64,000 nt of DNA from JACCTU01 sp963848525 (GTDB taxonomy: Bacteria > Actinomycetota > Thermoleophilia > Gaiellales > Gaiellaceae): positions 62,001 to 126,000 of the forward strand of contig CAWKDZ010000002.1 in assembly GCA_963848525.1 (NCBI GenBank), given 5' to 3'. The notes below the pieces were generated by a model. The model did not search any database. It worked only from the letters and a program-made list of their open reading frames with translations, and was not told where the DNA came from. The position numbers and the translations under genes are program-made. Each line of letters opens with the position of its first letter. Position 1 is the first letter of the stretch. This document shows positions 43,908 to 52,770 of the stretch, piece by piece.

Positions 43908-44718
43908 GCTCGCCGTCGACACGAACGACTCGGGCGAGCTCCGCCGCATCGGGCGCAGGACGCGCGCGGTCCGGCTCGGCCTCGCGACCGCAGCGGTCGT
44001 CGCCCTCGCAGCCGCAGTGCTCGAGGCGCGCAGCCTGGAGAGCGAGAGGCGCACGATCGTCCCGAGCGGGTCGACCGCAGTCGTCGTGATCGACCTCTCG
44101 CTCAGCATCGCGGAGTCGAACTACGACGACGTCAGTCGCGCGCTTCGCTCGGTCGTCGCCGCCAACGCGCCGATCGGCCTCGTCGTCTTCTCCGACGTTC
44201 CGTACGAGCTCCTGCCTCCCGGCACGCCCGCGAAGGAGCTGGAGCCGATCCTGCAGGTGCTCGTGCCCCCGCGGCAGGGGTCGACCCCGACGCCCTGGAC
44301 GCAGACGTTCAGGGCCGGCACGCGGATCTCGGAGGCGCTCGAGCTCGCCGGCACGATGCTCGAGCGCGAGCGGGTCGCGAACGGCTCGATCGTCCTGGTC
44401 AGCGACCTCCAGACTGCGCCCGACGACATCGCGTCGCTCACGCGCACGGTCGAGGCGCTGCGCGCGGACTCCGTCGACGTCCGCCTCGTGCCGATCGGCG
44501 CGCTCAGCGACGGGCGGCTTCTGTTCGGTCGGCTGCTGGGACCGGAGGCGTTCGTCGAGCCGGGCCGTCTCGGCGGCGAGACGATCAAGCCCGCCCGCAA
44601 CGACTACTTCACGGCGTTGCCGCTGCTGCTGCTCGCGCTCGGCCTCTGCCTCTTCGCTGCGCTCGCGGCGCACGAACGGCTCGGCACGCGGCTCGCGCTC
44701 AGAGGGAAGACCGCGTGA
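43894..44718 (+). CDS. VWA-domain membrane protein (BatA/BatB-like), first copy
   Basis: 274 aa. Helix at about 27-45, then a von Willebrand A domain outside: VVVIDLSLSIAESN carries a MIDAS-like DxSxS at about 67-71, IGLVVFSD and SIVLVSDLQTAPDDI follow. C-terminal helix FTALPLLLLALGLCLFAAL. It overlaps the previous gene by 14 nt. Metal-dependent partner binding is expected. Confidence 0.85.
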   Translation: MRRRRLAVDTNDSGELRRIGRRTRAVRLGLATAAVVALAAAVLEARSLESERRTIVPSGSTAVVVIDLSLSIAESNYDDVSRALRSVVAANAPIGLVVFSDVPYELLPPGTPAKELEPILQVLVPPRQGSTPTPWTQTFRAGTRISEALELAGTMLERERVANGSIVLVSDLQTAPDDIASLTRTVEALRADSVDVRLVPIGALSDGRLLFGRLLGPEAFVEPGRLGGETIKPARNDYFTALPLLLLALGLCLFAALAAHERLGTRLALRGKTA

Positions 44719-45341
44719 CGCGGCCGAGGCTCGCCGTCGCGGCCCTCGTGAGCTTCGCGCTCGCCGCCGGGCTGCTGCTGCTCGCCCGCGACGTCGCCCG
44801 TTGGCCCGACGCGTTCGAGGCGGGGGACGTGCGCTACCGCGTCACGCCCAACGACCGGGCGCTCTGGGAGCCTGAACAGTCCGTCCCGTTCGCGCCGGCC
44901 GAGGCGCTGCTGGGGGTCGACGACGACGTCGACTTCCGCCGCGCGCTCCAGGCGCTGCGCATCGCCGGCATCGACGAGCCGATGGTGTCGGACCCGGAGC
45001 TCGTTCTTCGGCGCAACGAGGCGCGGGCGCGGCTCGCCGCCGTGGCTGCGACCGACGCCGACGCGACGCGCGCGTCGCGTGCCCTCAGCCTGGTCGGCGT
45101 GCTCAGCTTCGCGTCCGCGCTCGCGAACGTCACGGATCCGACGCCGCTGCTGCGGGAGGCGGTCGCCCGGTATCGCGGCGCCGTGCTCCTCGACCCCGGG
45201 AACGACGAGGCGAAGACGAACCTGGAGTTCGCGCTCCGGCGCGACCGCGAGAGCGCGCAAGGCGGCGGCGGCGAGCGGCCCACCCCCGGCGGCGAGGGGG
45301 CGGCCGGCGCCGGGACGAAGGACCCCGGCAGCGGCTACTGA
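44715..45341 (+). CDS. Bat-cluster protein with N-terminal anchor, unknown family
   Basis: 208 aa. One N-terminal helix (LAVAALVSFALAAGLLLLA), then a soluble part with a possible TPR-like helical pair near the end (LLREAVARYRGAVLLDPGNDEAKTNLEFALRR) and a glycine/proline tail GGGGERPTPGGEGAAGAG. The Asn/Asp-rich VLLDPGNDEAKTNLE fits a TPR repeat as in BatC-like proteins. GTG start at 44715, overlaps at both ends. Function not known. Confidence 0.75.
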   Translation: MTRPRLAVAALVSFALAAGLLLLARDVARWPDAFEAGDVRYRVTPNDRALWEPEQSVPFAPAEALLGVDDDVDFRRALQALRIAGIDEPMVSDPELVLRRNEARARLAAVAATDADATRASRALSLVGVLSFASALANVTDPTPLLREAVARYRGAVLLDPGNDEAKTNLEFALRRDRESAQGGGGERPTPGGEGAAGAGTKDPGSGY

Positions 45342-46300
45342 TGAGCGTCGACCTGCTCACGCCGCTGGCGGCGCTGATCGTGCTCGCGGGCATGCTGCCG
45401 CTGCTCGCGACGCGGAGGTCTGCCCGCCGCGCCGCCGACGTGCGGCGCGAGCTCGGGCTCGAGCCGCGGCGGCGGAGTCGGGCCCCGGCGGCCGCCACGG
45501 TGGGCGCGACCGCGCTCGTCGGGCTCGCGGCGGCGCAGCCGATCGTCGAGTACACGACGAGGCACGACGTCCGCTCCGACGCGGAGGCGTACGTCGTCCT
45601 CGACGTCTCCCGCTCGATGCTCGCCCGCCGCGAGGAGGGCTCGGCCGCGCGGATCGACCGGGCCAAGGCCGCGGCTGTCGCGCTCCGAGAGCAGCTCCCG
45701 GACGTCAAGGTCGGCGTCGCGACGCTGACCGACCGTGTGCTGCCGCACCTCTTCCCGAGCCCGAGCGAGGACACGTTCGCGGCGACCCTGCGCGGGGCGA
45801 TCGGGATCGAGCGGCCGCCGCCGCAGGGCGTGCTCTCGCTCAACGCGACCTCGCTGGAGGCGCTGAAGGTGATCCCTCGGCGCCGGTTCTTCTCGCCCTC
45901 GGCGGAGCACCGGCTGATCGTGGTGCTCACCGACGGCGAGACGCGTCCGCTGGACGAGACGGTGGTGGCGACGAGCCTGCGGCGTGCCCCGCCCGTCGAG
46001 ACGGTCTTCGTGCAGTTCTGGGCTCCCGGCGAGCGGGTCTTCTCGGGCGGCGCGCCCGAGCCGGACTACCGGGCCGACCCGAGCGCCCGGGCGGCGCTCG
46101 AGCGCCTCGCCGAGCCGACCGAGGGGGCGGTCTACTCCGAGAGCGAGCTCGGAGCCGCCGTGCAGGCGAGCCGCGAGCGCCTCGGGCAGGGGCCGACCTC
46201 CGGGGCCGAGCAGCGGCGCAACCGCTGGGCGCTCGCGCCGTACTTTGCCGCCGCCGCCTTCCTCCCGCTCGGCCTCCTGCTCGTCCGCCGCGAGCGCTGA
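45341..46300 (+). CDS. VWA-domain membrane protein (BatA/BatB-like), second copy
   Basis: 319 aa. N-terminal helix, second helix around 45-65, VWA domain with intact MIDAS DVSRSM (Asp at about 88), VGVATLTDRVLPHLFPSPSE and LIVVLTDGETRP (the second metal Asp), C-terminal helix FAAAAFLPLGLLLV. It shares one base with the upstream stop. Together with MoxR, DUF58, the BatD-like and the first VWA protein it makes a complete Bat-type cluster. Confidence 0.88.
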   Translation: MSVDLLTPLAALIVLAGMLPLLATRRSARRAADVRRELGLEPRRRSRAPAAATVGATALVGLAAAQPIVEYTTRHDVRSDAEAYVVLDVSRSMLARREEGSAARIDRAKAAAVALREQLPDVKVGVATLTDRVLPHLFPSPSEDTFAATLRGAIGIERPPPQGVLSLNATSLEALKVIPRRRFFSPSAEHRLIVVLTDGETRPLDETVVATSLRRAPPVETVFVQFWAPGERVFSGGAPEPDYRADPSARAALERLAEPTEGAVYSESELGAAVQASRERLGQGPTSGAEQRRNRWALAPYFAAAAFLPLGLLLVRRER

Positions 46301-46363
46301 GTTTTTATCGTCGGCGACTAACAAACGACGTGTGCGAGCGTCGTACTCACCGCCTGCACTCCA

Positions 46364-46395
46364 CCATGGCGCCATGGGGCGTTTTGACCCATGGC
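46364..46395. promoter_or_regulatory. Triple CCATGG operator-like site before the peptide importer
   Basis: CCATGG occurs at 46364-46369, 46372-46377 and 46389-46394. The second and third form the arms of an inverted repeat GCCATGGG-N9-CCCATGGC (46371-46395), and the first two form a palindrome CCATGG-CG-CCATGG. It lies 42 nt before the substrate-binding protein start, where a repressor would act. The rest of the 136-nt gap shows a T5 run after the VWA gene. Confidence 0.45.
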
Positions 46396-46436
46396 CGTGG
46401 CGAAGTTCCCGCAGGAAGCATCTACAGGAGGGATAC

Positions 46437-48074
46437 ATGCGTAGACGTACGATCTTGCTTGTCGCCGGGGCGGCTCTGGTGACAAGCCTGTTCGTCGGGC
46501 CTGCGGCGTTTGCAACGTCGGAGCGTGCGACGGCAGGAACGGTGGTGATCGGCCATGACCAGGAGCCGGCCACCTTGAACAACCTGATTACACCCGGCAA
46601 CGCCTACACGACGAGTCTCGTCACGAACCTCGTCCTGGCGAGCGGCCAGCGCTACAACGGCCGTGCCGTGTTCGTCCCGCAGCTCTTCGCGGGCAAGCCG
46701 AGGATCCTCCGGAACAACCCGCTGACCATCCGCTTCACGATCAAGCCGACCGCTCGCTGGAGCGACGGCCGCCAGGTCACCGGTGCGGACTTCCGCGCGA
46801 CCTACCAGGCGATCATGGACCGCCGGTGGGACATCACCTCCCGTGAGGGTTGGGAGGACATCCGGACGGTCCAGGTCAGTGGCAAGACCGTGACGGTCAT
46901 CTTCCGCCGGCCGTGGGCCGCGTGGGAGGCACTCGTCTCGGGCAACCTCTACCCGGCCCACAAGCTCGCTGGTGCCAACGTCAACACGCTGTACCAGAAC
47001 AGCCTCGACGTCTCCAGCGGCCCGTACCGCTTCGTGAGCTGGCAGAAGGGCACGCAGCTCGTGCTCGCAAAGAACACGGCGTTCCGCGCCGGCCCGCAGG
47101 CCCGGCTCGACCGCCTCGTGTTCCGCTACATCCCGAACACGGCGTCGCTGTTCCAGTCGCTGCGCTCGGACGAGATCCAGGTGACGGAGCCGCAGCCGCA
47201 GCTCCAGATCGTGGAGATCCGGCGGAACAACCAGTACCGCGTGCAGTCTGGCCCGGGGTACTTCTTCGAGCACATGGACTTCCAGTTCGGCGCACAGGGT
47301 CATGCGGCGCTGAAGCGGAAGTACGTGCGCCAGGCGATCATCCAGGGCATCAACCGGTCTGACGTGCGCAACGCGCTGTACGTCAACTCCGGCCTCGTCG
47401 CGTCGGCCCGGCAGCTGCCGGTGCTCCAGAGCCTGATCTGGAAGCCGTTCGAGGCGAACTACCGGCCGTTCTTCAGCCGGTGGGCGTTCAACCAGCGTGC
47501 GGTGATCTCCAAGCTGCGCGCGAACCGCTGCACCGGTGGTCCGAGTGCTCCGTCGCGCAACAACAGCGCGATCTGGACGTGCCCGGGCGTCGGCCGCCTG
47601 TCGTTCCGCTTCAACACGACGGCGGGCAACCAGCTCCGCGCCCTCACCTTCGAGATCGCGCAGAGCCAGCTCAAGGCTGTCGGGATCGAGTTGCTGCCGC
47701 GGTTCGCCGCGAACGCGCTCACGCAGGTCCTGCCGGGGCGTGACTGGGACATCTCCATGTTCACGTGGCTCGGCGGTCCGACGAGCTCGATCACCTCGTT
47801 CGGCCTCTACGGCTGCGGTGGTGACCAGAACTACATGACGTACTGCAACCGGACCGTCTCCCGCGCGCTCCAGCAGGCGCAGGTGACGCCGAACAACGCA
47901 GCGCGTCGTGCTCTGCTCCACAGGGCGGAGCGGGCGATGGCCGAGGACGTGCCGTCGATCCCGATGTACGTCCGCCCCGGGTTCCTGATCAATAACCGCA
48001 AGGTCAGCGGTCTACTGCTCAACCCGACCCAGCAGGGCTCGACTTGGAACAGCGAGCTCTGGAGGACGCAGTAA
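46437..48074 (+). CDS. Peptide/nickel-type ABC importer, substrate-binding protein
   Basis: 545 aa, SBP family 5. Signal peptide MRRRTILLVAGAALVTSLFV-GPAAFA with an AFA cleavage site and no lipobox Cys. Seen: VVIGHDQEPATLNNLITPGNAY, WSDGRQVTGADFRATYQAIMD, SSGPYRFVSWQKGTQLVLAKN and DVPSIPMYVRPGFLI, typical of OppA/DppA-like proteins. Ideal Shine-Dalgarno GGAGG 6 nt before the ATG. Codons are visibly less GC3-biased than the neighbours, perhaps for high expression. Without a lipid anchor it may be held by the permease or released; ligand unknown. Confidence 0.92.
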   Translation: MRRRTILLVAGAALVTSLFVGPAAFATSERATAGTVVIGHDQEPATLNNLITPGNAYTTSLVTNLVLASGQRYNGRAVFVPQLFAGKPRILRNNPLTIRFTIKPTARWSDGRQVTGADFRATYQAIMDRRWDITSREGWEDIRTVQVSGKTVTVIFRRPWAAWEALVSGNLYPAHKLAGANVNTLYQNSLDVSSGPYRFVSWQKGTQLVLAKNTAFRAGPQARLDRLVFRYIPNTASLFQSLRSDEIQVTEPQPQLQIVEIRRNNQYRVQSGPGYFFEHMDFQFGAQGHAALKRKYVRQAIIQGINRSDVRNALYVNSGLVASARQLPVLQSLIWKPFEANYRPFFSRWAFNQRAVISKLRANRCTGGPSAPSRNNSAIWTCPGVGRLSFRFNTTAGNQLRALTFEIAQSQLKAVGIELLPRFAANALTQVLPGRDWDISMFTWLGGPTSSITSFGLYGCGGDQNYMTYCNRTVSRALQQAQVTPNNAARRALLHRAERAMAEDVPSIPMYVRPGFLINNRKVSGLLLNPTQQGSTWNSELWRTQ

Positions 48075-48118
48075 CGATGGTTCCAGCGGCGGGTCGATTC
48101 GTCCTGCCGCGCCGAATG

Positions 48119-48145
48119 GAGGCCCCGCCGCGACGGCGGGGCCTC
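48119..48145 (+). terminator. Intercistronic terminator after the substrate-binding protein
   Basis: 12-bp perfect GC-rich stem (GAGGCCCCGCCG / CGGCGGGGCCTC, loop CGA) then TATTCT. It sits between the binding-protein gene and the permeases, where a leaky terminator would give excess binding protein. Confidence 0.8.
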
Positions 48146-48198
48146 TATTCTCCCTCGCAGATCGAACCGATCCGCACTACGATTCGGAGGTAGCGGCC

Positions 48199-49173
48199 GT
48201 GGTGACTTTCATCATCCGTCGTTTGCTTTACAGCACCGTCGTGCTTCTGGTCGCGAGCTTCCTGATCTTCACGTTCGTGTCGGTCTCGGGCGACCCGCTC
48301 GCGTTTCTGAAGATGGCGCCCGGCGCGTCGCAGTCCACGATCCAGAACATCACCGAGCGGAAGCATCTCGACGACCCGATCCCCATCCGCTACGGCTACT
48401 GGTTGCGGGACGCGGTCACGGCCAAGTTCGGGACGACGATCGTCGGAGACCGGCAGATCTGGCCCGACCTCCAGCGCGTGATGGGGCACACGCTCCAGCT
48501 CGTCTTCGCCGCCGAGATCATCGCGATCTTCCTGGCGATCGGGATCGGGGTCTATTCGGCCTTACGCCAGTACAGCGTCTTCGACTACACGGCGACGACC
48601 TTCAGCTTCCTCGGCCTCGCGACGCCTGTGTTCTGGCTGGCGCTGATGCTGCAGGTGCTGTTCGTGAACATCTACCTCTGGTTCGACCTGCGGATCTTCT
48701 ACACCGCGAACCTGAGCGGGGTCGACCCCGGGAGCGGGATCAACTTCGCCCTCGACCGGGCCCAGCACCTCGCGCTCCCGGTGATCGTGCTCTGCGTCGC
48801 CAGCGTCGCCACCTACTCGCGCTACATGCGCGGCGCGATGCTCGAGGTGATCAACTCCGACTACGTGCGGACGGCACGGGCGAAGGGCCTGGTCGAACGC
48901 AAGGTGATCATGAAGCACGCGTTCCGCAACGCCTTGATCCCGCTGACGACGGTGATCGCGCTCAACTTCGGCGCGCTGATCGGCGGCGTCGTCGTCACCG
49001 AGACGGTCTTCGGGCTCGACGGGATGGGCCTCTACTTCATCACCGCGCTCAACGCCGGCGACCCGTATCCGGTGATGGCGTGGTTGATGGTCGTCTCGGC
49101 GGCGATCATCTTCTTCAACCTGCTCGCGGACATCACCTACGGCTTCCTGGATCCGCGCATCCGGCATGACTGA
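48199..49173 (+). CDS. Peptide-type ABC importer permease 1 (OppB/DppB-like)
   Basis: 324 aa, six helices. Seen: FIIRRLLYSTVVLLVASFLIF, HTLQLVFAAEIIAIFLAIGIGVYSA and the EAA loop SDYVRTARAKGLVERKVIMKHAFRNALIP, which docks to the ATPases. GGAGG 8 nt before the GTG at 48199. It overlaps the next permease by 8 nt. Confidence 0.94.
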   Translation: MVTFIIRRLLYSTVVLLVASFLIFTFVSVSGDPLAFLKMAPGASQSTIQNITERKHLDDPIPIRYGYWLRDAVTAKFGTTIVGDRQIWPDLQRVMGHTLQLVFAAEIIAIFLAIGIGVYSALRQYSVFDYTATTFSFLGLATPVFWLALMLQVLFVNIYLWFDLRIFYTANLSGVDPGSGINFALDRAQHLALPVIVLCVASVATYSRYMRGAMLEVINSDYVRTARAKGLVERKVIMKHAFRNALIPLTTVIALNFGALIGGVVVTETVFGLDGMGLYFITALNAGDPYPVMAWLMVVSAAIIFFNLLADITYGFLDPRIRHD

Positions 49174-50155
49174 CCTGATCCGGACGCAGGAGGGCACGAA
49201 GGAGGTCTCGATCGAGGGACCCGGCGGCGACGAGCTGCCGCGCGCCGTCGTCCCGGACGAGGCGCTCGCACACGAGAGCGGCGTCTCCATGAAGGGGCGG
49301 GGTCAGTGGTACTACGTCCGCAAGAGGTTCTTCCGGCACCGCCTTGCGGTCGGCAGCCTGATCGTCCTGGTCGTGATCGCGCTGATCTCGATCTTCGCCG
49401 ACCGCGTCGCGCCCTACCGGTACGACGAGCTCGACCTGCTGAACATCGCGCAGCCGCCGACGAGAGAGGGCCACCACTGGTTCGGCACCGACCTGCTCGG
49501 CCGCGACTACCTGAGCCGGGTCATCTACGGGATCCGCACGTCGCTCTGGGTCGCGCTCCTCGTCGCGGGGCTGACGACTGCAATCGGCACGGCGATCGGC
49601 GCGACCGCCGGCTACTTCGGCGGTGCGGCCGACAACCTGCTGATGCGGTTCACCGACCTGGTGCTGACGCTGCCGACGCTCGCGGTGCTCCTGACCGCGT
49701 CGGTCTACATCGGCCAGGGCGACCCCATGCGGGTCGGCGTCATCCTCGCTTTCCTGTTCTGGACGGGCCTGGCGCGAATCGTGCGCGGCGTCTTCCTCTC
49801 CCTGCGTGAGAAGGAGTTCGTCGAGGCGGCCCGGGCAGCCGGGGCCCGGGACTCGCGGATCATCGTGCGGCACCTGCTCCCGAACGCCCTCGGTCCGATC
49901 ATCGTCGCGATGACGCTGATCATCGCGATTGCGATCCTGGTCGAGGCGGCGCTGTCGTTCCTCGGCTTCGGGATCCAGCCGCCGACGCCGGCGCTCGGCA
50001 AGCTGATCGCCGAGGGGCAGACCCAGGGCTTCGAGTCGTGGTGGCTCGTGACGTTCCCCGGGCTCGTGATCGTGATCATCGCGCTGGCGATCAACTTCGT
50101 CGGCGACGGGCTGCGCGACGCGCTCGACCCGACGCAGCGGAGAGTGCGTGCCTGA
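49166..50155 (+). CDS. Peptide-type ABC importer permease 2 (OppC/DppC-like)
   Basis: 329 aa. A longer cytoplasmic N-terminus (about 60 residues) than usual, then RHRLAVGSLIVLVVIALISIFADRVAPY, HHWFGTDLLGRDYLSRVIYGIR and the EAA loop EFVEAARAAGARDSRIIVRHLLPNALGPIIV. It overlaps permease 1 and the first ATPase gene by 8 nt each, so the subunits are translationally coupled. Confidence 0.94.
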   Translation: MTDLIRTQEGTKEVSIEGPGGDELPRAVVPDEALAHESGVSMKGRGQWYYVRKRFFRHRLAVGSLIVLVVIALISIFADRVAPYRYDELDLLNIAQPPTREGHHWFGTDLLGRDYLSRVIYGIRTSLWVALLVAGLTTAIGTAIGATAGYFGGAADNLLMRFTDLVLTLPTLAVLLTASVYIGQGDPMRVGVILAFLFWTGLARIVRGVFLSLREKEFVEAARAAGARDSRIIVRHLLPNALGPIIVAMTLIIAIAILVEAALSFLGFGIQPPTPALGKLIAEGQTQGFESWWLVTFPGLVIVIIALAINFVGDGLRDALDPTQRRVRA

Positions 50156-51179
50156 GCCGGTTCTCTCGATCCGCGATCTGACAGTCGAGTTCGACACCGA
50201 AGACGGGGTGGTCTACGCCGTCACGGGGGTCAACTACGACGTGTTCCCGGGCGAGGTGCTCGGGGTGATCGGCGAGTCGGGCTCCGGCAAGAGCGTGTCC
50301 GTGATGACGATGCTCGGCCTGATCCCGCGGCCGCCTGGGCGGGTCGTCTCGGGTGAGGCGTTCTTCAAGGGCAATGACCTGCTGCGGATGTCGACGAAGG
50401 AGATGAACGAGGTCCGCGGCGGCGACATCGCGATGGTCTTCCAGGACCCGATGACGTCGCTGAACCCGGTGCTCCGGATCGGGTTCCAGATCGCCGAGGC
50501 CGTGCTGGCGCACAGCAAGGACGGCGACGACGACGCCGCGAACGCGCGCGCGGTCGAGCTGCTCAAGCTCGTCGGCGTCCCGAACGCGGAGCAGCGGGTC
50601 CAGCAGTACCCGCACGAGTTCTCGGGCGGCATGCGCCAGCGCGCGATGATCGCGATGGCGATCGCGAACTCGCCCTCGATGCTGATCGCGGACGAGCCGA
50701 CGACCGCGCTCGACGTGACGATCCAGGCGCAGATCATCGAGGTGCTGAAGACGGCGCAGCAGGAGACGCACGCCGCGACGATCCTGATCACGCACGACCT
50801 CGGCCTGATCGCCGAGCTCGCCGATCGCGTCGTGGTCATGTACGCGGGCCGCGTCGTCGAGCTCGGGGACGTCTACACGATCTTCAACTCGCCGCGGCAC
50901 CCCTATACGGTCGGCCTGATGAACAGCCTGGCGCGGGTCGACGTCGAGCGCGACTTCCTCGAGCCGATCCCCGGCCAGCCGCCGAGCATGCTCGCGCCCC
51001 CACCCGGCTGCGCGTTCCACCCGCGCTGCGTGCACTCGCGGGGGCGCACGCCCTGCCGGACCGAGATCCCGCCGCTCCGTCCGTTCGGCGAGGGCGGGGA
51101 CCACCGCTCCGCGTGCCACTACGCCGAGGAGCTCGCCGAGGCGCACGTCGTCGGGATCGGCGCGGAGGAGCCGACGTGA
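50148..51179 (+). CDS. Peptide-type ABC importer ATPase 1 (OppD/DppD-like)
   Basis: 343 aa. Seen: Walker A GESGSGKSVSV near residue 43, signature FSGGMRQRAMIAMAIA, Walker B MLIADEPTTALDV, and the C-terminal oligopeptide domain PPPGCAFHPRCVHSRGRTPC with its Cys residues, which bind an [4Fe-4S] cluster in some homologues. GTG start at 50148. It overlaps ATPase 2 by 4 nt. Confidence 0.95.
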   Translation: MPEPVLSIRDLTVEFDTEDGVVYAVTGVNYDVFPGEVLGVIGESGSGKSVSVMTMLGLIPRPPGRVVSGEAFFKGNDLLRMSTKEMNEVRGGDIAMVFQDPMTSLNPVLRIGFQIAEAVLAHSKDGDDDAANARAVELLKLVGVPNAEQRVQQYPHEFSGGMRQRAMIAMAIANSPSMLIADEPTTALDVTIQAQIIEVLKTAQQETHAATILITHDLGLIAELADRVVVMYAGRVVELGDVYTIFNSPRHPYTVGLMNSLARVDVERDFLEPIPGQPPSMLAPPPGCAFHPRCVHSRGRTPCRTEIPPLRPFGEGGDHRSACHYAEELAEAHVVGIGAEEPT

Positions 51180-52261
51180 GCGACACGGCGACGGACGCTC
51201 CCGTGGCCGCGCCGGCCACCGAAGAGAACGTGCTGCTGCGCGTCGAGGGGCTCGTCAAGCACTTCCCGATCAGGGCGGGGCTGTTCAGGCGCACCGCCGG
51301 CGCGGTCAGGGCGGTGGACGGCGTCGACCTCTTCGTCCGCGCGGGCGAGACGCTCGGGGTCGTCGGCGAGTCGGGGTGCGGCAAGACGACGCTCGGGCGC
51401 ACGATCATCAAGCTGACCGAGCCGACCGCGGGCTCGATCTACTTCGAGGGTCGCGACATCACGCCGCTGTCCCGCCCGAAGATGCGTCCGGTCCGGCGCG
51501 AGATCCAGATCGTCTTCCAGGACCCGTACGCGTCCCTGAACCCGCGGATGACGGTCCAGGACATCGTCTCCGAGCCGCTGCGGATCCACAACCTCTACCG
51601 CGGCCGCCAAGGACGACTGCGCGTGTCCGAGCTGCTCCGCACGGTCGGCCTCAGCCCGGAGCACGCGAATCGGTTCCCGCACGAGTTCTCCGGCGGGCAG
51701 CGGCAGCGGATCGGCGTCGCGCGCGCGCTCGCGCTGAACCCGAAGATGATGGTGCTCGACGAGCCCGTCTCGGCGCTCGACGTCTCGATCCAGGCGCAGG
51801 TCGTCAACCTGCTCGAGGAGCTGCAGCGGGAGTTCAGGCTCACCTACCTCTTCATCGCGCACGACCTCTCCATCGTTCGGCACATCTCCGACCGCGTCGC
51901 CGTCATGTACCTGGGCAAGGTCATGGAGGTCGGCACCCGCGAGCAGATCTACGAGCGGCCGACGCACCCGTACACGCAGGCCCTACTCTCGGCCGTCCCG
52001 ATCGAGTCGCCCAACCAGCGCGGCAAGCGGCAGCGGATCGTCCTCACCGGGGACGTGCCGAGCCCGGCGAACCCGCCCTCGGGCTGCAGGTTCCGGACGC
52101 GGTGCTGGAAGGCGCAGCCGATCTGCGCGGAGGAGGAGCCAGCGCTGATCGACCGCGGCGGCGGTCACCCGAGCGCGTGCCACTTCGCCGAGGTGCTGCG
52201 GCCGCTCGCAACGACGGACGAGCCCCTTCCGCTGCCTGCCGACCAGGTGAGCGCCCCCTAA
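51176..52261 (+). CDS. Peptide-type ABC importer ATPase 2 (OppF/DppF-like)
   Basis: 361 aa. Seen: LVKHFPIRAGLF, Walker A GESGCGKTTLGRTII, signature EFSGGQRQRIGVARALA, Walker B MMVLDEPVSALDVS, and C-terminal PSPANPPSGCRFRTRCWKAQPICAEEEP. GTG start at 51176 in GTGA overlap. It ends the importer operon; the orphan zinc-finger protein begins 41 nt later. Confidence 0.95.
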   Translation: MSDTATDAPVAAPATEENVLLRVEGLVKHFPIRAGLFRRTAGAVRAVDGVDLFVRAGETLGVVGESGCGKTTLGRTIIKLTEPTAGSIYFEGRDITPLSRPKMRPVRREIQIVFQDPYASLNPRMTVQDIVSEPLRIHNLYRGRQGRLRVSELLRTVGLSPEHANRFPHEFSGGQRQRIGVARALALNPKMMVLDEPVSALDVSIQAQVVNLLEELQREFRLTYLFIAHDLSIVRHISDRVAVMYLGKVMEVGTREQIYERPTHPYTQALLSAVPIESPNQRGKRQRIVLTGDVPSPANPPSGCRFRTRCWKAQPICAEEEPALIDRGGGHPSACHFAEVLRPLATTDEPLPLPADQVSAP

Positions 52262-52302
52262 AGGGGCTCTAACTCTCCCGCCGTCGTGCCGTCATACCAC
52301 TT

Positions 52303-52752
52303 GTGAACCTCGTACCTGCGAGCTGTGAGCGGATGCGCCGGCAGATCGCGCTCGGCGTGGACAAGCAGCCGAGCGCGTTCGAGCGCGCCGGTCGTGCAGC
52401 CCACCTGCTGGGCTGCGCGGACTGCCGTCGTTTCGAGTCCGAGGTCGTCGCGTTCACGCAGATGCTGCGCGATGCCCCCCTCGAGCGGCTGGAGCGCCCG
52501 GTCGTCGTTCGCCGCGCGCCGCGGCCCGCGTGGAAGTCGCTCAGCCTGGCGTCGCCGGCGGCTGCAGCCGCGCTCGTGTTCGCGTTCGTCGGCCTCTCCG
52601 GCGGGAACGCGACCCGCGACGGTCGCTCGGTTGCCCGGTCGGGCGAGGTGATCCCGAGGGTCTATCCGACCGCCGGCGAGATCGAGCAGGAGATCTCGTT
52701 CGTCGAGGTCGCCGCGAAGCGCTCGATGGCGTTCACAACGAACATCCGCTGA
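52303..52752 (+). CDS. Anti-sigma-like zinc-finger membrane protein, orphan
   Basis: 149 aa. N-terminal cytoplasmic part with H34-LLG-C38-AD-C41 (HxxxCxxC), the zinc motif of ZAS anti-sigma factors, one membrane helix (about 78-96, AAAAALVFAFVGLSGG) and a short outside tail. GTG start at 52303. No sigma factor is encoded nearby, so it may be an orphan anti-sigma factor, a redox sensor or a minor zf-HC2 protein. It lies directly before atpD. Confidence 0.75.
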   Translation: MNLVPASCERMRRQIALGVDKQPSAFERAGRAAHLLGCADCRRFESEVVAFTQMLRDAPLERLERPVVVRRAPRPAWKSLSLASPAAAAALVFAFVGLSGGNATRDGRSVARSGEVIPRVYPTAGEIEQEISFVEVAAKRSMAFTTNIR

Positions 52753-52764
52753 ACCTCCTCTCGA

Positions 52765-52770
52765 TAAACT
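52765..52770 (+). promoter_or_regulatory. Candidate -10 box (TAAACT) for atpD-atpC
   Basis: TAAACT within CGATAAACTAAG, 67 nt before the atpD ATG. No clear -35. The separated atpD-atpC pair needs its own promoter or read-through from the importer operon, and this is the best candidate. Confidence 0.3.
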
